From assembly GCA_038237475.1 (NCBI GenBank), contig JBBRYS010000012.1, positions 1 through 64,000 of the forward strand: a DNA stretch of 64,000 nt, written 5' to 3'. Origin of the DNA: JAOAPY01 sp038237475 (GTDB taxonomy: Bacteria; Acidobacteriota; Blastocatellia; Pyrinomonadales; Pyrinomonadaceae). Shown here piece by piece: positions 1 through 8,550 of the stretch (position 1 is the stretch's first letter; each line of letters begins with the position of its first letter). Below the pieces are notes generated by a model. The model saw only the letters and a program-made list of their open reading frames with translations, ran no database searches and was not told where the DNA came from. A program made the translations under genes and the position numbers.

Positions 1-1
1 C

Positions 2-235
2 CATATCAAGAGCGGTGAGGTGGCGCTGGTCATCAATACGCCGCTTGGCCGCGCCTCACACTTTGACGAGCAGGCAATCAGGCAGGCGGCGTTGCAGTAC
101 AGCGTGCCCTGCGTTACTACCATGACCGGCGCCCAGGCAATAGTCGAAGCCATCGGTTCAGCGAATAATACAGTCACTCCAAATGTTCGTTCCCTTCAGG
201 AACTGCATGCAGTCAGTAGCCCCGCTATCGGCTAA
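2..235 (+). CDS. carB: carbamoyl-phosphate synthase large subunit, C-terminal end (partial)
   Basis: Only the last 77 codons are present; the reading frame is open to the left edge. The residues INTPLGRASHFDE and a TTMTGAQAIVEAI stretch are typical of the MGS-like allosteric domain that ends CarB, where nucleotides and ornithine regulate the enzyme. CarB makes carbamoyl phosphate from glutamine-derived ammonia, bicarbonate and ATP for pyrimidine and arginine synthesis. An internal GTG at 20 is not the true start, because homology continues upstream of it. The following genes are unrelated, so this is probably the end of a transcription unit. Confidence 0.9.
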   Translation, partial: HIKSGEVALVINTPLGRASHFDEQAIRQAALQYSVPCVTTMTGAQAIVEAIGSANNTVTPNVRSLQELHAVSSPAIG

Positions 236-439
236 TTCCTGACGCAAGCTAATTACTTAACAGCTTCAGCGACCTGGCAGTTGTCTCGCTGAGCTTGTTT
301 CCTTTTGCCGTCAAGCGCGAACACGCGCCATCTGAGCAAATCGCCTGCGGCATGAGTCGACAGCCAAGACGGAGCATAGTACGAATGCGTATCGCTTTGC
401 GGTATGCGGAAAAAATCTCCCCGCCGTATGCATTTTCAA

Positions 440-791
440 TTAGCAGCCGGTACTACTTCGTATGGGGAACCGAAGGCCAACGAAAGCAATTGGTTGCGAG
501 CGGCCAAACTCAGCGAGTTCGGCCGGAGCTAATTGACGATCAACTGAATTGAACTCGTCGATTTGCGAGTCGCCACCGGTGCCGACGAAATAGCGCAGCA
601 CCGGCATCGCAAACCCCGCGACTCCTCCGCTATTTACCGTTCCCGGACCCGCATTAACCCCCTGAAGACTTGATTGATTGAGTCCATCCACCGTCGCTTC
701 AACGCGAAACAGCAGAAGGTACATGCTATCGGCTGTTTTCTCGATGCGTTCATTCGTCGGCCTGGAATTGTCACGTTGAGCCTCTACGAGC
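440..791 (-). pseudogene. possible remnant reading frame downstream of a broken secreted-protein gene
   Basis: A reverse-strand frame ends at 440 and is open well upstream of its first ATG (724), running into the 3' part of the 792-1247 fragment in another frame. It reads like plausible protein (TVDGLNQSS, VLRYFVGTGGDSQIDEF) but I recognise no family. One explanation is that it is the downstream half of the 792-1247 gene after a frameshift. Another is that it is an unrelated decayed gene or chance coding. There is no usable ribosome binding site at 724. Confidence 0.25.
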
Positions 792-1247
792 TCAGCTTGT
801 GCGAGGAAGATTGGAAGTAACGGAGAGCGCTGCGGCCGATGCGGCGTTAAAAATTTCGGTGCAGCCGGCTGCGGCGGTTTTCGTTACCATACCGACTTCA
901 ACCGCGTGATTGCCGGCTTCGCTTGTAATCACCGCAATCGTCTCGACTCCAGTTAGTCCACCAAATTGGTTGTGCCGATTGACCAGTGTTTTTCCAGTCG
1001 AGTGGCGGAGGGCCAGGACGATATCAACGCCTTGCTGCCTGGCAACGATTCGCACGAATTGATCGCCGATAACAGGCAGGGTGAATTTATGCAGCTGGCC
1101 TCCGCCCAATTCGCGCTCGAGCGGTTGGTTCAATGCGAGCACAGGAGGGGCAATGCTTTGCTGCGCCAATGTTGCACGTTGCGCTGACACCAGGATCGCG
1201 ATACAGAGGAGAGAGAGTGTGACGGCACGGCTATTCATAAAGATCAC
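792..1247 (-). pseudogene. N-terminal fragment of a secreted protein with a PPC-like domain
   Basis: 151 codons. Residues 5-29 form a clean signal peptide ending near TLAQ. The following part (LERELGGGQLHKFTL, then QFVRIVARQQGVDIVLALR) resembles the pre-peptidase (PPC)-like beta domain found at the N-terminus of many large acidobacterial CHAT/TPR proteins. Those proteins run for many hundreds of residues; this frame stops soon after the domain, and the next 340 bases hold only an unidentified frame. I read it as a truncated or frameshifted gene. A short secreted single-domain protein cannot be excluded. Confidence 0.45.
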
Positions 1248-1841
1248 CTCTCGGTTGGAAGCACTTTTTAACGCACACGAAATGGAAGGGAACTGCTATC
1301 GAGGCGCACGATTCCTGAGACTTGCGTACGCCCTTACGCAATTGGACAAACGAAGCTTTACATGGCATCCCAAAGCTCGCCTCGCGGAAGTTCAGCAGCG
1401 CGAAGAATAACGTTAGAGCAAGTACATTACAAGATTTTAGGCGCTCAGAATGCAAATTGAGTCTGTTGATTAGCTGGCAACGAAACTAAAGAGCCTCTTG
1501 TAGAACTCATCACTGTTTCATGATGCTTCGAGCTTGTCCCGTGGAGCATCACGCAAAGTGAGCCTCCTTGGGGCAAGCCCATTACATCGAAGTGAGTTGT
1601 GCCAGTGGCTCTGCGGTGTTTCTCAATGCCCGTTGCTGAAAATTCTGGTTCGCCCCAAGCTTTTGCGTTAACATTAAACCCAAATCATTGCAGGCGAAGG
1701 ATTGTCTCCGCGAAGGGGCGCCGTCCCTGGGAGTAGGAAAGAATCTCGGAGAGTATTCTGACAGCTGAGTGTCTAAGCAAGCGGCGGAGTTCGGAACGAT
1801 CTCAACTAGACACCATCGTGCACATGCTCGGCAAACAATAA
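1248..1841. other. 594-bp stretch without a convincing gene; contains competing hairpins
   Basis: Frames here are short and lack family resemblance or ribosome binding sites. Bases 1521-1530 can pair with 1542-1551 (10 pairs including GU). In addition, 1532-1540 (GCTTGTCCC) can pair with 1570-1578 (GGGGCAAGC). The second stem uses the loop of the first, so the two are mutually exclusive. No T-tract follows. I see no tRNA or known riboswitch core. It may be decayed sequence continuing from the broken gene to its left. Confidence 0.3.
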
Positions 1842-2246
1842 ATGGACATCAACAGTAAAGAAGCAATAGCTGCAATCCTGGATCAGTGCCGGACGATTGC
1901 TGTCGTCGGCTTGTCTTCCAATCCAGGTCGCGCTTCGCATGGAGTCGCGGCGTACATGCAGCGCAATGGCTATCGCGCCATTCCCGTCAACCCCAACGAG
2001 ACCGAAGTGCTGGGCGAACAGGCTTACGCCACCCTCGCAGAAGTACCCGAGAAGATTGATCTGGTCGATATCTTTCGCCGTTCAGAGGAAGCCGGACAGG
2101 CAGTCGATGAAGCAATTGCCGTCGGCGCTAGAGCTGTCTGGTTGCAGGAAGGCGTTATCGATGAAGATGCTGCGCAGCGTGCGCTCGACGCCGGACTTTT
2201 GGTCGTGATGGACCGTTGCTGGCTGAAAGATCACGTGCGAAGATAG
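1842..2246 (+). CDS. CoA-binding domain protein (YccU-like)
   Basis: 134 residues, the normal size for the stand-alone CoA-binding family. It has a Rossmann start (TIAVVGLSSNPGRASHGVAAYM), the NPNE segment, VDIFRRSEEA in the middle, and a closing VMDRCWLKDH. Family members are small cytoplasmic proteins with a succinyl-CoA-synthetase-type nucleotide fold. Their cellular role is poorly defined, so I assign none. The start ATG follows a CAAACAATAA context without a strong Shine-Dalgarno. The next gene begins 50 bases after the stop, on the same strand. Confidence 0.8.
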   Translation: MDINSKEAIAAILDQCRTIAVVGLSSNPGRASHGVAAYMQRNGYRAIPVNPNETEVLGEQAYATLAEVPEKIDLVDIFRRSEEAGQAVDEAIAVGARAVWLQEGVIDEDAAQRALDAGLLVVMDRCWLKDHVRR

Positions 2247-2296
2247 CTGCTCGGAAGATTGCACGGCTGCGGGCGCATGAAGGATCCGTTAACCCT

Positions 2297-2788
2297 ATGG
2301 CAGACATCAGAGCGGTAGTGATTACTGTCAGCGACGCCTGCGCACGTGGCGATCGCGAAGACACGTCAGGCGAAACGCTGGTACACCTTCTTGAAGAGAT
2401 GGGTGCGGAGATACTGGAAGCCCTGATTGTTCCTGACGATCTCGATCCTTTGACTGCCTTGCTAGCGACTTTCGCGGATCAGCCTGAGGTTAATCTCGTC
2501 ATCACTACTGGCGGAACGGGGTTTTCTCCGCGCGACAACACACCGGAAGCCACTCGGGCGGTTATCGGGAGAGACGCCCCCGGCCTGGCCGAAGCAATGC
2601 GGATGGATACACTCAAGCACACGCCGATGGCCATGATCTCACGCGGCGTCTGCGGCATTCGCTCGAGTGCCCTGATCGTCAATCTCCCAGGTTCGCCCAA
2701 GGGTGTGCGCGAGAGTTTCGCCGTCATCAAACCTGTTTTGCCGCACGCGGTTCGCTTGCTGGCGGGTCAGGATCCCCACCCGCAATAG
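2297..2788 (+). CDS. MogA/MoaB-family molybdenum cofactor protein
   Basis: 163 residues from ATG 2297, chosen because AAGGAT lies about 10 bases upstream and homology begins at ADIRAVVITVSD. A TTG at 2216 would overlap the previous gene and add 27 unsupported residues. Motifs TTGGTGFSPRDNTPEA and LPGSPKGVRE define the MPT-binding fold shared by MoaB and MogA, which adenylylate molybdopterin or assist molybdate insertion. No other cofactor genes are adjacent, so MogA and MoaB cannot be told apart here. Confidence 0.85.
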   Translation: MADIRAVVITVSDACARGDREDTSGETLVHLLEEMGAEILEALIVPDDLDPLTALLATFADQPEVNLVITTGGTGFSPRDNTPEATRAVIGRDAPGLAEAMRMDTLKHTPMAMISRGVCGIRSSALIVNLPGSPKGVRESFAVIKPVLPHAVRLLAGQDPHPQ

Positions 2789-2876
2789 GTCACCTGGTGG
2801 CTATATCCTCTCGCTGTTTTAGCTTCCGATCTAAAGAGTTCGGATCTTTCGGTTACGACCGCTGAATTTGATTTCA

Positions 2877-2905
2877 TTGACAAGCCTCTGTCGTGCGCTT
2901 AATAT
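2877..2905 (+). promoter_or_regulatory. predicted sigma-70 promoter of nuoA-nuoB
   Basis: TTGACA at 2877-2882, a 17-base spacer, and TAATAT at 2900-2905. The -35 box is perfect and the spacing ideal; the -10 matches consensus at four of six positions. Transcription would start about 45 bases before the nuoA ATG. It fits the 168-bp gap after the molybdenum gene. Prediction from sequence only. Confidence 0.6.
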
Positions 2906-2956
2906 TTTGACGCTCGCGCCAATGTTCAAAACACAAAATTAGTTTTTTCGTTCACG

Positions 2957-3370
2957 ATGCTGCTCGAAACAACAGCTGCGACTGCTCACACTGTAGGCGG
3001 GCCAATCACCGCTTACTGGCCGGTGATGATCTTTTTCGTTGTTGCCATCGGCTTTCCCATTTTGCCGATTATCCTGGGGCGATTTCTGCGTCCCGCGAAG
3101 TACGAAAAAGGGAAGATGCGGCCGTACGAGTGCGGCATTGATCCGATAACGGAAGCCCACGATCGCTTTACGGTGCGCTACTACATCGTGGCGATGCTGT
3201 TTCTGATTTTTGACGTGGAAACGATTTTTCTGTTGCCGTGGGCGCTCATTTTCATGGGCGAAGATTTTTCATTCACTAAATTTGCGCTCATGGAGATGTT
3301 GGTTTTCATCGGTATCCTGGTGGTTGGCTACTATTACGCCTGGCGCAAGGGCGCGCTGGAATGGGCGTAG
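2957..3370 (+). CDS. nuoA: NADH-quinone oxidoreductase subunit A
   Basis: 137 residues with three membrane segments (about 22-45, 75-95 and 102-125). The conserved RPYECGIDP loop and FLIFDVETIFLLPW in the second helix are hallmarks of NuoA/ND3, a membrane-arm subunit near the quinone site of complex I. No Shine-Dalgarno is visible before the ATG. It is first in a two-gene block with nuoB; the remaining nuo genes lie 4.6 kb further on. Confidence 0.95.
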   Translation: MLLETTAATAHTVGGPITAYWPVMIFFVVAIGFPILPIILGRFLRPAKYEKGKMRPYECGIDPITEAHDRFTVRYYIVAMLFLIFDVETIFLLPWALIFMGEDFSFTKFALMEMLVFIGILVVGYYYAWRKGALEWA

Positions 3371-3371
3371 C

Positions 3372-3515
3372 GATTGAGGATTGCGGATTGCTGAGTGCGG
3401 ATTGGCGTTTTGCGAATCTGAATGTCCGCACCTGCAATCAGCGATCAGCAAAGTGAAACTTGAAACTTGAAACTTGGCGCTTCACACGAATCAGCACTCT
3501 GAAATCTGAAATCTT
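3372..3515 (+). repeat. heptanucleotide-period repeats between nuoA and nuoB
   Basis: Degenerate tandem 7-mers fill the gap. They are GATTGAG/GATTGCG/GATTGCT/GAGTGCG/GATTGGC at 3372-3406, GCAATCA/GCGATCA/GCAAAGT then three GAAACTT at 3434-3475, and two TCTGAAA at 3498-3511. The last runs directly into the nuoB ATG at 3516, leaving no Shine-Dalgarno. The 3434-3447 units are roughly complementary to the GATTGC units, so the segment can fold back. The pattern resembles the short tandemly repeated repetitive (STRR) sequences of cyanobacteria. Confidence 0.8.
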
Positions 3516-4151
3516 ATGGCTGAGCATGAAGAAGGATTTGTCCTGACCACGGTCGATTCGATCATGAATTCGATCCGGCGCAAAGTCGTGGCCCCGGTCG
3601 TGGATTCAAAGGTGGGTCAGTTCGGTATCAATTGGGCGCGGAAATCAGCCCTCTGGCCGATGACTTTTGGGCTCGCCTGTTGCGCCATCGAGATGATCGC
3701 GACCGGCGCCGGGCGCTTTGACATTGATCGGTTCGGAGCAGGAGTCTTTCGTCCGAGCCCGCGGCAAAGCGACTTGATCATCATCGCCGGCACAGTCACC
3801 CTCAAGATGGGGCCGGTGGTGCGGCGAGTCTACGATCAGATGCCGGAACCCAAATGGGCCATCGCCATGGGCGCATGCGCTTCTACCGGTGGACCCTTTG
3901 ATTCTTATTCCACTATGCAGGGCGTTGACCGCTGCATTCCCGTCGATGTTTACATTCCCGGTTGCCCACCGCGTCCGGAAGCGCTGCTGTACGGGTTGAT
4001 GCGACTGCAGGACATCATCATGCGCGAAGCGCCCTCAGCCTATATCTTTGAGTCTGATGGGACGGTTCATCGTCATCGCTCATTCGATGATGATGACGAC
4101 GCGGCGACACCAATTTCCACAGAGGATGACAGGCCCGCGTTAGTGACATAG
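3516..4151 (+). CDS. nuoB: NADH-quinone oxidoreductase subunit B
   Basis: 211 residues. It carries the four cysteine ligands of cluster N2: the CC pair in LACCAIEM, one in MGACASTGG and one in PGCPPRPEA. NuoB passes electrons from the Fe-S chain to quinone at the junction of complex I. The C-terminal 40 residues are an acidic tail (FDDDDDAA) not needed for the fold. Translation begins right at the edge of a repeat array, with no recognisable ribosome binding site. A terminator-like hairpin follows the gene. Confidence 0.95.
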   Translation: MAEHEEGFVLTTVDSIMNSIRRKVVAPVVDSKVGQFGINWARKSALWPMTFGLACCAIEMIATGAGRFDIDRFGAGVFRPSPRQSDLIIIAGTVTLKMGPVVRRVYDQMPEPKWAIAMGACASTGGPFDSYSTMQGVDRCIPVDVYIPGCPPRPEALLYGLMRLQDIIMREAPSAYIFESDGTVHRHRSFDDDDDAATPISTEDDRPALVT

Positions 4152-4207
4152 TTGGAGTGGTGAGTTTCCAATAGTTAGGCGCGACGGAAGCGTGGGCTCT
4201 CAGAAAC

Positions 4208-4237
4208 AGCCGTCTCCAGTCGGGGGGCGGCTTTCTT
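4208..4237 (+). terminator. predicted intrinsic terminator after nuoB
   Basis: Ten-pair stem (4208-4217 with 4223-4232, three GU pairs), five-base loop, then TTTCTT. It would end the nuoA-nuoB transcript and separate it from the following secreted-protein gene. The T-tract is interrupted, so efficiency is uncertain. Confidence 0.5.
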
Positions 4238-4336
4238 GTCTTTGCCTGGCCCGTAAAAGTCGGTGATAATACCTCCCAAAGTCAAAATTCAATAAGCGAT
4301 GGCAGAGGAGTTTTGCCAACTCATGGAGGAAACGAG

Positions 4337-5053
4337 ATGAAACTAACTTTTTCGAGGAAGCTTGTACTGGCATCGTTAGCAATCGCTACGCTGCTTTCAG
4401 GATTTCAGGCGGTCAGTGCCCAGCAGGGGTTACAGTTGGGTGGCAGCACGGCTGCGAAGCCCCAAACAAGGCGCGTCATTCGGCGGCGCCGTCCAGTGCG
4501 CCGGATAGTACGAACCACTCCCACACCGAGACCGGTTTTCGTCAGCGTCCCGGTTGGTACCAGCCTTAAGGTTCGTCTCAACGAAAGTCTGTCGAGTAAG
4601 ACCGCTCGTGTCGGGGACCGGTTCACTGTAACCGTTATTGACCCCGCGAGATACGATGAGGCGACGATTAGCGGACACGTCAGCTCGATTAACAAATCCG
4701 GCAAGGTCAATGGTCGCACGAGTATGAATCTCGATTTCGACCGCATGACCATGTCCGATGGGCTGTCGGGACCACTGCATGGCTATGTCTCCCGCGTCTA
4801 TGGAAATGACGGAGGCCGTGCCGATGAGGAAGGCGGCGTTGAATCGGGCAGTCGCACCAAGCAGGCAGTCAAACGTGGGGGTATTGGCGCTGCGGCGGGA
4901 GCGATTATCGGCGGGCTTGCGGGCGGCGGCAAAGGGGCAGCTATCGGCCTGCTCATCGGTGGCGCCGGCGGCGCTGGATCGCTGGCGGTACAGGGCAGCA
5001 AAGAGTTGAAGCTCGAGAACGGGACTGAGATGTTAATCAAGGTGACGCGCTAG
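4337..5053 (+). CDS. secreted glycine-zipper protein, function unknown
   Basis: 238 residues from ATG 4337, set by GGAGG at 4325-4329 (7-base spacing). An in-frame ATG at 4313 lacks such a site. A signal peptide (about 1-29, ending VSAQ) is followed by an Arg-rich stretch and a beta-type domain (PVGTSLKVRLNESLSSKTARVGDRF). That domain is of the kind seen in acidobacterial envelope proteins with a TrbI-like barrel. The C-terminal third has a glycine zipper (AGAIIGGLAGGGKGAAIG) likely to insert in or associate with membrane. It stands alone between nuoB and a haem-binding gene. No function is assigned. Confidence 0.65.
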   Translation: MKLTFSRKLVLASLAIATLLSGFQAVSAQQGLQLGGSTAAKPQTRRVIRRRRPVRRIVRTTPTPRPVFVSVPVGTSLKVRLNESLSSKTARVGDRFTVTVIDPARYDEATISGHVSSINKSGKVNGRTSMNLDFDRMTMSDGLSGPLHGYVSRVYGNDGGRADEEGGVESGSRTKQAVKRGGIGAAAGAIIGGLAGGGKGAAIGLLIGGAGGAGSLAVQGSKELKLENGTEMLIKVTR

Positions 5054-5094
5054 CGTTATCCTATTGTCGGATTCAAGTTAAAAGTTCGGACTGA

Positions 5095-5151
5095 GGGCCG
5101 CCTTGTCCTGAAATGGTTTGTGGCCATTCGGACATGTGCGGCCCCATCTTT
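5095..5151 (+). other. long imperfect hairpin downstream of the glycine-zipper gene
   Basis: Three nested helices: 5095-5101 with 5138-5144 (GGGCCGC/GCGGCCC), 5104-5108 with 5130-5134 (TGTCC/GGACA), and 5113-5116 with 5124-5127 (ATGG/CCAT). CATCTTTT follows. It could terminate the upstream gene or act as a leader structure for the gene starting at 5185. Confidence 0.45.
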
Positions 5152-5184
5152 TGGTCAAGGAACTGATGGAGCGAGGGCGGTCGC

Positions 5185-5658
5185 ATGAAGGTATTGAAGA
5201 TTTTGAAGTGGCTCGTCATCGTGCTCGGTGTCGTGTTTCTGTTGGTCCAGTTGAAGCGGCCCGCACGAACTAATCCACCTGTTAACGACGCGCAAACGAT
5301 TTTTACGCAGACTCAGATGCCCCCCCCCATTGCCAGTCTCCTGGTTCGCTCCTGTAGCGACTGTCATTCCAATAAGACAGTTTGGCCCTGGTACACGAAT
5401 ATTGCTCCGGTTTCATGGTTCATCACCGACCATGTAAATGAAGGCCGCCGCCAATTGAACCTATCGGAATGGGCCAGTTACAACAAGGATCGGCAAGGGA
5501 AAAAACTGCGGGATATGTGTGACCTGATCTCGGACGGGACGATGCCGCTTAGCACCTACACACCGCTTCATTCCGGCTCAAGACCATCTGCTGATGAGGT
5601 CAAGGCACTCTGTGCCTGGACTGCAGCCGAGCGCGCGCGGCTCGACCCAAACCCGTAG
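5185..5658 (+). CDS. haem-binding domain protein
   Basis: 157 residues. An N-terminal membrane anchor or uncleaved signal (about 5-24) precedes a periplasmic domain. A single CXXCH haem-attachment motif (CSDCHSN) is followed by VWPWYTNIAPVSWFITDHV and a GTMPLSTYT segment. This is the arrangement of the small haem-binding family (PF14376) often found with cytochromes. It is probably a membrane-tethered c-type haem protein; its electron partners are not shown by context. The ATG is preceded by GAGGGCGG. The gene converges on prfA with only six bases between stops. Confidence 0.8.
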   Translation: MKVLKILKWLVIVLGVVFLLVQLKRPARTNPPVNDAQTIFTQTQMPPPIASLLVRSCSDCHSNKTVWPWYTNIAPVSWFITDHVNEGRRQLNLSEWASYNKDRQGKKLRDMCDLISDGTMPLSTYTPLHSGSRPSADEVKALCAWTAAERARLDPNP

Positions 5659-5664
5659 GCTTGC

Positions 5665-6741
5665 CTATGCGGCGACTGCTTCGCGCTTCAGCTTCTCGGA
5701 TTCGTAATGAGTTGAGAGGGCCTGAATGATCTCTTCAATATTGCCTTCCATCACCAGGTCGAGTTGGTGGATGGTGAGTCCGATCCGGTGATCTGTGACG
5801 CGGTTGTCTTTGAAGTTGTAAGTGCGGATCTTTTCCGAACGATCTCCTGAACCCACCATTGAACGCCGCTCGCTGGCCAAAGCCTCATGCTGCTTCCGCT
5901 CTTCCAGTTCCTGCAGGCGCGCTCGCAGGACTCGCATCGCTTTCTCGCGATTCTTGATCTGCGACTTTTCATCCTGCATAGAGACAACGACGTTGGTTGG
6001 CAGGTGAGTGATGCGCACTGCCGAGTAGGTAGTGTTGACTGACTGGCCGCCGGGGCCAGACGAGCAAAAGGTATCGATGCGCAAGTCTTTGGCTTCGATC
6101 TTCACATCCACTTCTTCGGCTTCCGGCAGGATCGCCACAGTGATCGCTGAAGTGTGGATGCGCCCGCTCGCTTCCGTCTGCGGCACTCGCTGGACGCGAT
6201 GTACGCCTGATTCGTATTTCAGCTTCGAATAGACTTTATCGCCTTCGATCAAGGCCACCGCTTCCTTAACGCCGCCAATGCCTGAGGCTGAGGAGTCAAG
6301 TATCTCAAAGCGCCAGCCCTGCTTCTCCGCAAAACGCCCGTACATCCGCAACATCTCATTGGCAAACAAAGAGGCTTCGTCGCCGCCCGTGCCGGCGCGG
6401 ATTTCCATGATGACGTTTTTCTCGTCGTTTGGATCGGCAGGCACCAGCAGCCTCCGCAACTCATCTTCGGTGGCCTTAATTTTTTCGTCGAGCGTAGTAG
6501 CTTCAGCCCGAGCCATCTCGCGCATTTCATCATCGTCAGAGCCGTCAATCATTTCGCGCGCGCCGGCGAGTTCCTCTCGCAGTGTTTTCCATTGACGGTA
6601 TTTATCTACTATCTCACCGAGCGTGCGCAGTTGTTTTGCCGCCTTGGCATACGCCGCCGGGTTGGCAATTAATTCGGGCGCGGAGAGCTCGTTGGTGAGT
6701 TCCTCGTAGCGCGCTTCAATATGTTCGAGTTTCTCTAACAT
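5665..6741 (-). CDS. prfA: peptide chain release factor 1
   Basis: 358 residues, the standard RF1 length. It contains the GGQ peptidyl-hydrolysis loop (SSGPGGQSVNTTYSAVRITHLPTN region) and the coiled N-terminal domain. RF1 recognises UAA and UAG stop codons and releases the finished peptide. It lies downstream of rpmE and a DUF1385 gene on the same strand, a gene order conserved in many bacteria. The cassette sits, reversed, between the two nuo blocks. Confidence 0.95.
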   Translation of the reverse strand: MLEKLEHIEARYEELTNELSAPELIANPAAYAKAAKQLRTLGEIVDKYRQWKTLREELAGAREMIDGSDDDEMREMARAEATTLDEKIKATEDELRRLLVPADPNDEKNVIMEIRAGTGGDEASLFANEMLRMYGRFAEKQGWRFEILDSSASGIGGVKEAVALIEGDKVYSKLKYESGVHRVQRVPQTEASGRIHTSAITVAILPEAEEVDVKIEAKDLRIDTFCSSGPGGQSVNTTYSAVRITHLPTNVVVSMQDEKSQIKNREKAMRVLRARLQELEERKQHEALASERRSMVGSGDRSEKIRTYNFKDNRVTDHRIGLTIHQLDLVMEGNIEEIIQALSTHYESEKLKREAVAA

Positions 6742-6848
6742 GATCTATATCCACTACACTTCAGTTGCTGATAACACAGACCAGCCATCTGTGATTCAGT
6801 ACGACCTCCGGCTAGTCAGGACCGGTACGCTTTGTGTGTCGAAAGCCG

Positions 6849-8051
6849 CTACGGCAGTGGCGCGAGCGCGGCTTCACCTGATTGCGGCTCGAGCTTTAAT
6901 GATTCCTTTAACGCTTCAAGGGCGACCTCAAGCTGCGAATCGTCCGGCTCCTGCGTCGTAATGTTTTGCAGCCAAACTCCGGGGCGAGTCATCAATTTGA
7001 AAAAGGCGCCGCTTTCTTTCCTCGCCGACAAGCGGATGATTTCATACGACAATCCGGCAACCAGTGGGACCAGGGCCAGACGCACCAAAAAATTGTAAAT
7101 CAGTGAATCAAACTTGATCACTGAGAATAAGAGGATTGACACCAACATCACGATCATCAAAAAGCTGGTGCCGCAGCGCGGGTGCTGGCGTGGCTGCGGG
7201 CGAGCGTTTTCGACCGTCAGCGGCAGCCCAGCCTCCCAGGTAAACACAGTCTTATGTTCGGCGCCGTGGTATTGAAAGACGCGCCTGATGTCTTTCAACA
7301 GCGAAAAGCTGAAAACCATGATGAGAAAGAACGACATCCGGATCACGCCATCTATTAGGTTGAATCCAATCGATGGTCGTACCGGCCGCAAGTAGCCGCG
7401 AGTGCTTTGCCAGGCTCGCGAGTACCAGGGTGAACTTTGAACTGCGCCTGCATCCGGCTTAGTTGCGGTTGCACTGGTGGCTGCATTCGCAGGTGCGGTA
7501 GTCGACTGCTGTACGATTGGCGCTGGCGCCCAGCCGGTGGCGTTGAAAAGCGCGTTCGTGAGCAGCAGGGGAGCCGCCACAAACAACAGAACATTAAACA
7601 AGAGAGCAAAAGCAATCGAGCCGGCGGCGGCAAATGTTCCACCCTGCTTCATCTCGTCCCTTGCCCGGCTCTGTGTCGGAACTGGAAATAAACCCGGTAT
7701 GGCGCCAGTTAACCCCGCAAAATCTCCCTCGCCTTCGATCACGGCAGGGCGCAGAGCTGCAACTTGAACCGTCTCAGGGCTCGATTCTGTGTCGCCGAAA
7801 GCTACATTCGCTGAAAAGTTCAGGGCCTTTATTCCCAGTCCCATCGACTGCATCAAGACCGCGCTGCCGCGTAGTACAGGCAGCTTCAGCAGTGGATATT
7901 TATCGCTCCACTTCGGCAGACGGGCAGCGGTATTGGCAATCGTACCGTCGGCCTTGCGCACGGCGATGGCGTAGGCATTAGGCGTCCGCATCATGACGCC
8001 CTCAATTACCGCCTGACCGCCAACAATCAGATCTCGTTCGTTGGTGCTCAC
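6849..8051 (-). CDS. DUF1385 membrane protein (YqhQ-like)
   Basis: 400 residues. The family signature VGGQAVIEGVMMRTPNAYAIAVR opens the protein. Several hydrophobic segments follow (about 130-160, 235-255, 300-320 and 325-345), with YHGAEHKTVFTWEAG and HPRCGTSFLMIV. An Ala/Thr/Pro-rich stretch around residues 178-205 looks like a lineage-specific linker. The family is widespread and often next to rpmE/prfA, but its molecular role is not established. A possible -10 (TATAAT, reverse strand, 8212-8217) lies in the 210-bp gap upstream. Confidence 0.85.
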   Translation of the reverse strand: MSTNERDLIVGGQAVIEGVMMRTPNAYAIAVRKADGTIANTAARLPKWSDKYPLLKLPVLRGSAVLMQSMGLGIKALNFSANVAFGDTESSPETVQVAALRPAVIEGEGDFAGLTGAIPGLFPVPTQSRARDEMKQGGTFAAAGSIAFALLFNVLLFVAAPLLLTNALFNATGWAPAPIVQQSTTAPANAATSATATKPDAGAVQSSPWYSRAWQSTRGYLRPVRPSIGFNLIDGVIRMSFFLIMVFSFSLLKDIRRVFQYHGAEHKTVFTWEAGLPLTVENARPQPRQHPRCGTSFLMIVMLVSILLFSVIKFDSLIYNFLVRLALVPLVAGLSYEIIRLSARKESGAFFKLMTRPGVWLQNITTQEPDDSQLEVALEALKESLKLEPQSGEAALAPLP

Positions 8052-8261
8052 CGTTTACCTCAACTTCGCAACAAATAGTTCCGTCAATGAATTGTGCGCC
8101 TGGCATTTCCGTAGCGCACCTGGACCTGCAAATACAACGACGCCGACGTCTACTTCGGTCGACGGTACGGATAGAGCGGTACCTGCGACCGACGGTATCC
8201 CGCCGGCGTTCATTATACTTAATTCCTGCTAGTGTTGGTTTCTAATCATCAAATCGTTGAA

Positions 8262-8495
8262 TTACTGAGCGGCTGCAGTCGTCTCTTCAGCAGTCTTTTT
8301 GCCATAACGTTTGTTAAAGCGGTCGACGCGTCCGGCCGTATCGACAAGCTTTTGCTTGCCGGTAAAGAACGGGTGACAAGCTGAACAGATTTCAATATGC
8401 AGGTCATCCTTGCGCGTCGAACGGGTAGCAAAGCTTTCGCCACAGGCGCAGGTAACGGTTATCTCGTGATATTCGGGATGGATTTCTGGTTTCAT
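8262..8495 (-). CDS. rpmE: 50S ribosomal protein L31, zinc-binding type
   Basis: 77 residues from ATG 8495, chosen because AAGGAAG lies about 8 bases upstream and homology begins at MKPEIHPEYHEI. An upstream in-frame start would add 14 residues. Cysteines 16, 18, 37 and 40 match the zinc ligands of the C+ form of L31. The C-terminal tail is Ala/Thr-rich. L31 bridges the 50S and 30S subunits, and the zinc form can act as a zinc reserve. It is first in the reverse-strand rpmE-DUF1385-prfA cassette. Confidence 0.95.
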   Translation of the reverse strand: MKPEIHPEYHEITVTCACGESFATRSTRKDDLHIEICSACHPFFTGKQKLVDTAGRVDRFNKRYGKKTAEETTAAAQ

Positions 8496-8550
8496 GATAG
8501 TGACTTCCTTACTCGTATGGGCTCTGTCAGCCGTCAATTACAAACGGTAC

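Noticed and set aside
295..552. Forward 85-codon frame after carB
   Set aside because: No start signal, no family resemblance, and it overlaps a slightly more plausible reverse frame.
4405..5040. Several reverse-strand frames opposite the glycine-zipper gene
   Set aside because: Mirror images of a GC-rich gene that has a good ribosome binding site and signal peptide on the forward strand.
8041..8232. Forward 63-codon frame upstream of rpmE-DUF1385
   Set aside because: It lies in the intergenic control region, has no ribosome binding site and no recognisable protein features.
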